From: an uncultured Ruminococcus sp.
GTDB taxonomy: Bacteria > Bacillota > Clostridia > Oscillospirales > CAG-272
Length of the DNA stretch: 64,000 nt
NCBI GenBank assembly: GCA_902782445.1
Contig: CACZNC010000024.1
Span: forward strand, 60,340 to 124,339
Direction of reading: 5' to 3'
Positions 9,144 to 17,100 of the stretch are shown here, one piece after another. Each line of letters starts with the position of its first letter. Position 1 is the first letter of the stretch. The translations under genes were made by a program, and so were the position numbers. Under the pieces are notes generated by a model, which saw only the letters and a program-made list of their open reading frames with translations, did not search any database and was not told the origin of the DNA.

Positions 9144-11253
9144 AAATTCCTGGAAACGGCTTCTCGGCGTGGGAGCCTTCGTGTGCTGCTCGGCTGTTCT
9201 GCTCGGCGTGACCGCCCATTCGGCCCGGAGCGACGCTCTGCCCACCGTTTCGGAGCTCGGACAGATCGTGACCGACCCCTTCGGATTCGTGCGCGATCAG
9301 CCGGTGTCGGCCGTCGTCCCTGAAGAGGAGACCTTCGAAAACCCGCTCCCGGTGGAACTGACCGATTCCTCCGCCCCCGTCGCCGCCGCGATCCCCTCCG
9401 CCGAGGATGAAAAAACGGAGGAGGCCGCCAAAGCCGGAACGGTCCCCCTCCTCGATTTCACGGACCTCGAAGGATCCGAACCCGAAGCGGAGCCGGTGAA
9501 CGAACCCGCGAAGACCGCCGCGGTGATCGACGGAGAAGACGGGGATCTGCCCTCCGGGATCTCCGACACCCTGTCCCTGACCTCTGCCGATTCCCGTGAG
9601 AGCGCGTCTCTCAGCGGCGGGGAGGACGACTGGATGGAAGACGGGAAAGAGGACGGAAAGACCCCTGAAAAAGAGAAAACGGAAAAGCCGGGAGAAGAGA
9701 ACAAATCCGGCAATAAGGACAAAGAAGACAAAGCAGACAAAGACGCCGGGAAATCCGATCCCGAGCCGAAGGACGGCGAAAAAGCCGGAGAATCCGAAGA
9801 GAAGAACGATAAAGAGAAAAAGGAAACCGACGAAAAGAACGAGCCCGCGCCCGAAGACGACGGGGGAGAAGAACTCGTCGCGGTCGCGTCCGTCACGCTG
9901 TCGCTGAAAACCGACGACAGGAACCACCGGGAATACCTCCACGGCTACGACGACGGCACCGCGAGACCCGGCGGCAAGATCACCCGGGCGGAGGCCTGCC
10001 AGATCCTGTACAATCTGCTCGCCCAGAGACCCGCGGACCGGGCAGTGCTCAAAGACGTGAAGGACGACGCGTGGTATGCCGAGCCCGTCCGTCTGCTGGC
10101 GGCCTTCTCGATCATCGACTGCCCGGACGACAAGGCCCGTCCCACCGACTACATGACCCGCGCGGAACTCGTCTCCGCCCTGTCCCGGCTGGTGAACGGA
10201 GCGTCCGCGGGATCGGCCGGAAAATCCGCTTTCTCCGACGTCCCGGCCTCCCATCCCTACGCGGGAGCCATCGCCGCCGCCGTGAAGCTCGGATGGGTCA
10301 ACGGCTATGAGGACGGCACCTTCCACCCCGACGGATCCATCACCCGGGCCGAGACCGCGAAGGTCGTGAACCGCGCTCTGGACCGGTCCCCCGACAAGGA
10401 CTGGATCGACGAGAACATCACCGAGCCCCTCTACTCCGACCTGACCCCGGAGCACTGGGCCTACTACGAGCTGACCGAAGCCTCCGTCCCCCACGGCGTG
10501 AAGAAATCGAACGGGGCCGAAACCTGGATCCCCGCGGAGGAGGAGAAGCCGGAGAAAGAGCCTGAAAAGACCGAAGAAGAGGACTCCCGGACCGCGGAAG
10601 CCCACGGCATCGGAAACCCCGAGAGCACCGGATGGGCCGACGAGGAACTGGAACGGATGCTCGCCGAACCCCTGCCCGAGCCCGTGGACGAAGAACTTCT
10701 GATCTTCGAAGGGCTGGATCTCTACGCCTCCGACGGCAAGGGCGGAAAGCTGACGGACAAGACCCTCGGCCGCTATCTCACCTTCGGCAGGGACGGAAAG
10801 TATTCCTCCGGGGACAAATCCGTGGACGAACACGTCGAAAAGATCCTTGAAGAAGTCACGACCGAGGACATGACGCGGGAAGAAAAGCTCAAGGCCGCCT
10901 ATCTCTTCGTCCGCGACAGCTATTTCTACCGCCGCCGCAATTTCTACGAGCCCGGCGAGAGCGGATGGGAGGTCGAGGAAGCCCGCACCATGTACGAGAC
11001 GGAAAAGGGCAACTGCTACAATTTCACCGCCGCCTTCGCCATGCTGGCCCGGGCCCTCGGATATGACGCCGAAGCCATCAGCGGACTGGTGGGCGGGGAA
11101 CTGCAGGCCCACGGCTGGGTCGAGATCGTGAAGGACGGAGAACGGCTCCTGTACGATCCCACCCTGGAGGGCTCCTACCTCGAGAAGGGATTCGACTACG
11201 ATTTCTTCGGGATCCCCTACGCCTCCGCCCCGTGGCCTTATCACAAACACTGA
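9133..11253 (+). CDS. SLH-domain surface protein with transglutaminase-like domain
   Basis: A 706-residue surface protein. A signal peptide or anchor spans about residues 8-30. A long charged region rich in Glu, Lys and Asp (about 75-255) follows, then SLH repeats (about 265-460; motifs GYDDGTARPGGKITRAE and GYEDGTFHPDGSITRAE) that would bind secondary wall polymer. The C-terminal transglutaminase-like fold has a visible catalytic triad: Cys628 in GNCYNF, His660 in AHGWVEI and Asp675 in YDPTL. Such domains in secreted bacterial proteins are often peptidases or cross-linking enzymes; which applies here is unknown. The ATG at 9133 was chosen because it follows GGAGAGGAG and overlaps the lipoprotein gene. 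Confidence 0.88.
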   Translation: MSNRNSWKRLLGVGAFVCCSAVLLGVTAHSARSDALPTVSELGQIVTDPFGFVRDQPVSAVVPEEETFENPLPVELTDSSAPVAAAIPSAEDEKTEEAAKAGTVPLLDFTDLEGSEPEAEPVNEPAKTAAVIDGEDGDLPSGISDTLSLTSADSRESASLSGGEDDWMEDGKEDGKTPEKEKTEKPGEENKSGNKDKEDKADKDAGKSDPEPKDGEKAGESEEKNDKEKKETDEKNEPAPEDDGGEELVAVASVTLSLKTDDRNHREYLHGYDDGTARPGGKITRAEACQILYNLLAQRPADRAVLKDVKDDAWYAEPVRLLAAFSIIDCPDDKARPTDYMTRAELVSALSRLVNGASAGSAGKSAFSDVPASHPYAGAIAAAVKLGWVNGYEDGTFHPDGSITRAETAKVVNRALDRSPDKDWIDENITEPLYSDLTPEHWAYYELTEASVPHGVKKSNGAETWIPAEEEKPEKEPEKTEEEDSRTAEAHGIGNPESTGWADEELERMLAEPLPEPVDEELLIFEGLDLYASDGKGGKLTDKTLGRYLTFGRDGKYSSGDKSVDEHVEKILEEVTTEDMTREEKLKAAYLFVRDSYFYRRRNFYEPGESGWEVEEARTMYETEKGNCYNFTAAFAMLARALGYDAEAISGLVGGELQAHGWVEIVKDGERLLYDPTLEGSYLEKGFDYDFFGIPYASAPWPYHKH

Positions 11254-11276
11254 GTTTGCACAATGGATGCTGACGA

Positions 11277-13214
11277 ATGATGAAACGGACTCTGAATCCA
11301 ATTTCGGACCGGGAGAACGGAGACAGGCGCTCTCCGCTCCCGGTTTTCTCCGTCAGGCGGGCCCTCTGCCTGTTTCTGATCTGCGCTCTGCTGTCCCCGT
11401 TCTTCGAAATCCCCGCCCGGGCGGCCGAACCGGGATCCGACGAAAGCTCCCCCTTGACCTTCTCCGACGTGCCCGCCGACGCCTGGTACCGGGAGGACGT
11501 GGCCGCGGCTGTTTCCGCCGGATTCGTGAACGGGCGGACCCCGACGGTCTTCGCGCCGCTGGAACCGGTCTTGCGCTCCGAAGCCGTGAAGCTGGCGGTC
11601 TGTCTGCGGGAACGGCTTGAAACCGGGGCGGTCGTCACGAAGAACGGATCCCCCCTGTGGTATTCCTCCTACGCCGAGGCCGCCCGGAACTGCGGGATCC
11701 TCGCGGAGGAGATCCCGGACGGCGGCTGGACCGAACCCGCGTCGAGGGGGGAGATCTTCTCCTTCTTCGCCCGCGCGCTCCCCGAGCCCCCCGAAGAGAT
11801 CAACGAGATCCCGGAGGATTCCATCCCCGACGTCCCCGGGACCCATCCCCACGCCGCCGGGATCTATCTTCTCTACCGCGCCGGAGCCGCCCAGGGAACG
11901 GACGGGGAGACCCATGCCGCATCCCCCGACGCCCCCGTCACCCGGGCCGAATGCGCCGCCACCCTCATGCGCCTGTACGATCCCGCAGGCCGGATCCGCT
12001 TTTCCATGAACGCCGCGGACGACGGGGAGGATCCCGGGATCCTCGGACGGGAGTGGTCCGAGCGCACCCTCGCCCAGGCTGCCGCTTACGAAAGCCGATT
12101 CGGAGAGGGCACGGCGGACGAGATCCTCATGACCCCGGAGGAGATCGCCGCGTACAATGCCTCGATGACCGCCGCCTGTCCGACCCTCGAAGATCTCGCC
12201 GCGTGGCCCGACACGGTGGACGGCTCCCTCGTCTCCGCGAAGATCGGGGCCTATGTCTTCCCCGCGGGGTACGACTACGACGCCCACGGGAATTACGTGG
12301 GAGACGAAACCCGGCAGGCGATCCTCGATAACCGCGCTCTGAACGCGATCCCCGCGTCGGTTTCGGTGGGACGGGCGATCGTCACCGCGCGCTGCGATCT
12401 CCGGTCCTTCCCCTCCTCCGTCGTCTTCGCCCCGAAGGGAAATCCGGGATTCGACCGGGCGCAGGAGACCGAGCTCTCCGTCGGGACGCCCGTCTGCGTC
12501 CTGCACAAAAGCGCGGACGGAAATTATCTGTTCGTTCAGGCCTATCACTACGCCGGATGGATCCCCGCGAAATCGGCGGCGTCCTGCGGGAAGGAAACCT
12601 TCGAGCGGTACGCCCGACGGGATCCCGAAACCGGCGTCACGATCACTTCTCCGTCCGTCACGGTCGGCGGAGTCCGGCTCGACATGGGCGTCTGGCTCCC
12701 CTTCTCGGAAGTGCGCGGCGGGGATTACGAAGTCATTCTGCCGATCCGGGGGGAAGACGGGACCTGCCTCAGCGCCGTGTATGCCCTGAATCCCTCCGAT
12801 GCGGTCCGCGGCGTTCTGCCCTATACCGTGAAGAACTTCTACGAACAGGCCTTCCGGTATCTCGGCGTCCTCTACGGCTGGGGAGGGAAGGACGGCGGCG
12901 TGGACTGCTCCGGTTTCGTCTGCTCCGTTATGCGGACCTTCGGGTTCATGCTCCCCCGGAACACCTCCGAACAGCGGGTCTGGGCCGGGAAGACGACGGA
13001 TCTCTCCGGGCTCGGGGCGGAGGCGCGGATCTCAGCCCTCTCGGCGAGCAGATTCCCGACCGCCATCTACAAAAAAGGCCATGTGATGTTCTTCCTCGGC
13101 GTCGAGGAGGGCAGGATCAAAATCATCCACGCCCATTCCATCGGCAATCCCGTGTCCCTCGAATCCATCGACCCGTCGGGCGACCTGCTCACAATGACGG
13201 AGTTCAGACCGTGA
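11277..13214 (+). CDS. SLH-domain NlpC/P60 peptidoglycan endopeptidase
   Basis: A 645-residue secreted wall enzyme. A hydrophobic signal sequence spans about residues 22-50; SLH-type repeats follow (about 58-240, with FSDVPADAWYREDVAAAVSA and PVTRAECAATLMRLY), then an SH3b-like region (about 340-430) and a C-terminal NlpC/P60 domain (about 515-645). Catalytic Cys544 in DCSGF and His602 in KKGHVMFF are present, with a later His in IIHAHS. Predicted to cleave peptide stems of peptidoglycan. Two ATGs are adjacent (11277, 11280). It starts 23 bases after the SLH-transglutaminase gene, so the two probably act together in wall remodelling. Confidence 0.9.
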   Translation: MMKRTLNPISDRENGDRRSPLPVFSVRRALCLFLICALLSPFFEIPARAAEPGSDESSPLTFSDVPADAWYREDVAAAVSAGFVNGRTPTVFAPLEPVLRSEAVKLAVCLRERLETGAVVTKNGSPLWYSSYAEAARNCGILAEEIPDGGWTEPASRGEIFSFFARALPEPPEEINEIPEDSIPDVPGTHPHAAGIYLLYRAGAAQGTDGETHAASPDAPVTRAECAATLMRLYDPAGRIRFSMNAADDGEDPGILGREWSERTLAQAAAYESRFGEGTADEILMTPEEIAAYNASMTAACPTLEDLAAWPDTVDGSLVSAKIGAYVFPAGYDYDAHGNYVGDETRQAILDNRALNAIPASVSVGRAIVTARCDLRSFPSSVVFAPKGNPGFDRAQETELSVGTPVCVLHKSADGNYLFVQAYHYAGWIPAKSAASCGKETFERYARRDPETGVTITSPSVTVGGVRLDMGVWLPFSEVRGGDYEVILPIRGEDGTCLSAVYALNPSDAVRGVLPYTVKNFYEQAFRYLGVLYGWGGKDGGVDCSGFVCSVMRTFGFMLPRNTSEQRVWAGKTTDLSGLGAEARISALSASRFPTAIYKKGHVMFFLGVEEGRIKIIHAHSIGNPVSLESIDPSGDLLTMTEFRP

Positions 13215-13239
13215 ATCTAATGTCAATCAAAAAGGGAGA

Positions 13240-13466
13240 CGCGGCTTCTTGAAATGAAGCCCTGCTGAACAAGTTCAGCGGCAAGAACTTCAATTGGGGG
13301 TAGGACAAGGCTGCCTCAATTTCGTTCAGTCTGTGTCCGTACACCAATTTAGTCATCCAACCTTATCAGAGTTATCGCACGCGATGCTCACCCGCTCAAC
13401 GAGTTGAGCAAGAAGGTCGTTCGCCTTCTACATATTGCGACCGAAACCCATATAGTCAGCTTCTTT
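13240..13466 (-). repeat. Dispersed hairpin repeat, family 1, copy A (diverged, full length)
   Basis: On the minus strand this matches copy C at 45042-45233 over its length: the 31 bases 13310-13280 agree with 45153-45183 at 30 of 31 positions, and blocks near both ends also align. It carries hairpins absent from the other copies: GCTGAAC/GTTCAGC (13264-13279) and GCTCAAC/GTTGAGC (13394-13409), plus AGAAGG/CCTTCT (13411-13429) where copy C has ACGGC/GCCGT. It begins about 25 bases after the stop of the NlpC/P60 gene. I see no protein-coding frame. Confidence 0.7.
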
Positions 13467-13488
13467 GCTTGAAAATGGTATGAATCAC

Positions 13489-13530
13489 ACCGCTTCTTTT
13501 CCCAAAACCGGGAAGAGGAGCGGTTTTTTT
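13489..13530 (+). terminator. Rho-independent terminator
   Basis: ACCGCTTCTTTTCCC (13489-13503) pairs with GGGAAGAGGAGCGGT (13510-13524) with G-U wobbles, followed by seven T. It ends the transcript of the surface operon, or of whatever reads through repeat copy A. Confidence 0.8.
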
Positions 13531-13541
13531 CCGCAAACCCC

Positions 13542-13570
13542 TTGACAAATCGGTCTACTTAGTGTAAACT
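13542..13570 (+). promoter_or_regulatory. Promoter of the blaI-blaR1 operon
   Basis: TTGACA (13542-13547), 17 bases, TAAACT (13565-13570). The -10 box lies inside the first operator repeat, as expected for an autorepressed BlaI-type promoter. Confidence 0.75.
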
Positions 13571-13600
13571 GTAAACGGCAAGTCTACTGTGTGTAAACTG
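13554..13600 (+). promoter_or_regulatory. Two direct operator repeats, probable BlaI binding sites
   Basis: TCTACTTAGTGTAAACTG (13554-13571) and TCTACTGTGTGTAAACTG (13583-13600) differ at two positions and start 29 bases apart. The TAC...GTA dyad in each matches the general form of BlaI/MecI operators. The second site ends exactly where repeat copy B begins. Confidence 0.7.
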
Positions 13601-13745
13601 ATACTATATTCCTTCTATAAAGCTGTCTTCATGGGTTTTGATCGCTCTCCGTAGAATGCGAACGGCCTTGCCGTGAGCTCGCGAAGGATATTCTTGCCAG
13701 GCTTCTTTCAAGAAGCCGCGTAACCCCTTAGAAGGGATTTAGTAT
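13601..13745 (+). repeat. Dispersed hairpin repeat, family 1, copy B (in the blaI leader)
   Basis: The first 90 bases match 45042-45131 at 89 of 90 positions. The next 30 (13691-13720) match 45176-45205. The 44 bases between those blocks in copy C are missing. Ends are ATACTA and TTAGTAT. The terminal hairpin GGCTTCTT/AAGAAGCC is at 13700-13717. It lies between promoter/operators and the blaI start, so it is transcribed as part of the mRNA leader. Confidence 0.85.
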
Positions 13746-13763
13746 GAAAAACGGGAGGACATG

Positions 13764-14126
13764 ATGAACGACACCTGCACCCTCGGCGAAGTGGAAGCGA
13801 AATTCGCCGATCTGATCTGGGAAAACGAGCCCCTTTCCTCCGGGGAACTGGTGAAAAAAGCGGAAGAGACGCTTAAATGGAAGAAATCCACCACCTACAC
13901 CGTCCTGCGCCGCCTCTGCGACCGGGGGATCTTCCACAACGAAAACGGGACCGTCACCGCCGCCGTCTCCCGGGAGGATTTTTACGCCCGCCGCAGCGAG
14001 GAATTCGTGGAGGAGACCTTCGGCGGATCGCTCCCCTTGTTTCTGACCGCGTTTTCCCGCCGCCGGAAGCTGTCGGAGGAGGAAGTGGGGGCCCTGCTCC
14101 GCTTCATCGACGAGAACAGGGGGTGA
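13764..14126 (+). CDS. blaI: BlaI/MecI family transcriptional repressor
   Basis: A winged-helix repressor of about 120 residues, the usual family length. The N-terminal DNA-binding part is visible (TLGEVEAKFADLIWENEPLSSGELVKKAEE, written as two parts: residues about 5-20 and 21-35, then KKSTTYTVLRRLCDRGIF), followed by a C-terminal dimerisation region. Two ATGs are adjacent (13761 and 13764); GGGAGG ends only two bases before the first, so the second is the better start. Two direct operator repeats overlap its promoter. The sensor-protease gene follows after four bases, and in this family it inactivates the repressor when an antibiotic or wall signal is sensed. Confidence 0.92.
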   Translation: MNDTCTLGEVEAKFADLIWENEPLSSGELVKKAEETLKWKKSTTYTVLRRLCDRGIFHNENGTVTAAVSREDFYARRSEEFVEETFGGSLPLFLTAFSRRRKLSEEEVGALLRFIDENRG

Positions 14127-14130
14127 GGAC

Positions 14131-17100
14131 ATGAGGGCGGTGTTTTCTGCCATCCTCGGCATGAGCCTGACCGGGAGCGTCGTGATCCTCGCGGTCCTTG
14201 CCGTGCGGCTGGGGCTGAAACGGGCTCCGAAGATCTATTCCTATCTGCTCTGGACGGTGGTGCTTCTCCGGCTCCTGACCCCCTTCGGGATCCCGATGGA
14301 GGTGCCGATGCCGGATGTCCGTCTCCCGGGTCTTTTCGGCGCGGAAAGCGGAGCGGAAGCCCTTCCCGGGTATGGCGAACAGGCCTTTGACCCGGAAGAG
14401 CGGTACGACCGGACGGAGCTCTTCCCGTGGTATACCGAAGACCGGCCTGTTTCCGCATCACCCGGCCTGCCGGAGGGCGGGGGAGACTTTGAGCCGGATC
14501 CCGGAGCCTCCCTCCCCGCCGCCCCCGTGACTGCGGAGCCGGAGCCCGAGGAGCCTGCGATCGAAGAACCCGTCCCCGGTCCCTTCGGGCTGAATTCCCG
14601 TCAGACCGACATGATCATTACAGCCGCGGCGGTGATCTGGGCCGTCGGAGCCGCCGGGATGATCGTCTGGAACCTTGTCTCCTGTGCTCTTTTGAAGCGG
14701 AGACTGCGGGAGGCCGTTCCGGCAGGGGGCAATCTCTACGAGACGGACCGGGTGGACACGGCGTTCGTCTTCGGGCTCTTCTCCCCCCGCGTCTATCTGC
14801 CCGCCGGTCTCGGACAGGTGGAAAAAGCCTGCGTCGCGGAGCATGAGCGGGTGCATATCCGGCGGCTCGATCCGCTGTGGAGACTGCTTTCCTTCGCCGC
14901 GCTGAGCCTGCACTGGTTCAATCCCCTCGTGTGGCTGGCGTTCCGTCTGTCCGGGAAGGATATGGAAATGTCCTGCGACGAGGCAGTCTTGAAGCGGGCC
15001 TCCGTCGATATCCGCGCCGCCTATTCGAAGACCCTTCTGCGGTTCGCCTCCCGGGGACGGAGCGCGGGGCCGGTGCTTGCCTTCGGGGAGGGGGAGACCG
15101 GGAGCCGCGTGAAGAACGTGATGAAGTACAAAAAGCCCGTCCTGTGGGTGAGTATCGCCGCGGCGGCGGTGCTGGTGCTCGCCGGGATCGCGCTGGCCGT
15201 GAATCCCCGGGTGAAAGACGAGAGCATCCCGTTCTCCCGGTATTCGGTGGAGGAAGTGCTTTACGTCTGGCGGGAAACCGCGCTCAACGAAAAGGAGAAG
15301 ATCTCCGGCTGGAATTTCGAGATCGCCGGGGACGGATCGTTCTGGATCAACGATTTTGCCACGGCGTGGTACAGCAGGTCGGACAGATCAGAACCGGTCG
15401 GGACGGGAAAACTGTCGAAATGGCTCCGCGAGCAGACCGGGACGAACGTCCGCCGGATCTCGGACGCACTTCTGTACCCGTATGAAGAAGCCTCGCGCGG
15501 ATGGATCCTCTTCTCGACCGGGAAAGGGGAATTCTACGCGGCTTCGATCTACGGAGGCGTCGATTTCGATTCGGGAGAATGCAGGATCCTCTGCCGCCTG
15601 AAAATCGATCCCGTGAACGCGGACGAGACATCGGCAGACGCGAAGCTCGATTTTCTCGGACACTCGCTGCGGGCTCCTGTCGGGCGTGACATTTTTCCCA
15701 TTCAGTTTTCGGAGGACAACGGGACACCGTATACGGTCTTCGCGTTTTTCGCGGGCCTGACGGAGGAGGAGAGCCGCAAGCTCGGATATTACGACGCAGA
15801 TCAGATCTCCTATACCTTCGGCCTCGCGGTGTTCGAAACGGAAGGACAGTCGACAAAGCTCGTCAACTGGGCTCTTGAGGAGACAGCGACGTTTCTCGGA
15901 CTGCATCCTCTCGGAAATCTGCTCAGCGGCGGCGTGATCGGACCGAGGGGAGGGGGATTCAGCGTCGAGCTCCCGGACGGGCGGACGCTCTTTGCCGAAG
16001 TGAAGCTCCCCGAAACGAAGCGGTCTCTTTTCGGACTGAAAGCGAAAGAAACGGGATCCGGCGAATGCCCCATCGGCTTCCGGGTCGACGGTGTTCCGAA
16101 CCCCGAGGATGAATCTGCGGAAGAACCCGCGGAAAACGGGACCGAAGCCGCGCCGGATCCGGGTCCGCATCTGGATCTCGACCTTATCAACCCCCGCTGG
16201 GAGAGCTGGAAGCTGTTCCCCTACAAGGAGGGGATGGCAGAGTATATCCGGCTGATGCCCGATCAGGCGGGTCTGACGGAGGAAAAGCTCGCCTCGGTGG
16301 ACAGCGAACTCCTATTGAAGCGCGAGGACGGGGCGTACTGGATTTTCGATTATCTCTACGGCGACGGCTGGACCGGGGAGGACGCGCTTGCCTGCCTGGC
16401 GATCGGTCCGGGCGAGATCGCGGCGGTCGACATATACAAACAGAGCAGCAATGCCTTCCGGGGGACCGTCACCGATCCCGGCGTGCTCTCCGCTCTCTAT
16501 GACGCGATCGCACAGTCGGACGTCATGACGCGCACCCGCTGGGCCGACGAGATCGGATGGTCCGAAAGGTCTCAGACGGAAGAGGGACACGCCGCGGAAA
16601 AGATCCTCGAACTGAAAGGACGGTACGGCAAGGTCGCCCGGCTGTTCTTCTATCCCCACGCAGACCTTATGTGGCTGGGGGATTCGGCGGTCGCGCTGCC
16701 CCGGGGAGAGGGGGAAACCCTGCTCGGATTGTTTGAGGACGCCCTCGGCCGGGAGGATGCCGCGGAGAACGCCCCGCTCGAGCCCTCAGACGGGACGCGG
16801 GAGCAGATCGACGCCGCTTATGACGCCTTCCTTGCGGAGCGCTACGACCCGAACAGCTGGCAGGACGCCGCCTACGCCGTGAGGAAGATCGATCTGGACC
16901 ATGACGGGGACAAAGAGCTCGTCGTCTACCGCTGCCCCGCGGAGTCCGGCTATCCCGTCGACATTTACGAATGGGACCGGTCGAAGAAAGAGATCCGCGC
17001 GTTCTCCACGGCGGTGAAGGACGTCCCGGCCTCCCGCAACGCGCTCCCGGGCGGGACCTTCACGGCGGAGATCGGCGGACACGACATCGACAAGCCCGAC

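Larger units (their letters stand above)
13215..13760. other. Long intergenic region composed of repeats, terminator, promoter and operators
   Basis: This 546-base gap holds repeat copy A (minus), a strong terminator, the blaI promoter with two operator repeats and repeat copy B (plus), in that order. I see no coding frame in it. Confidence 0.8.

Noticed and set aside
9088..11301. Minus-strand 737-codon frame opposite the SLH-transglutaminase gene
   Set aside because: Plus-strand SLH and catalytic motifs are unambiguous; the antisense translation is Gly/Phe/Val-rich with no domain.
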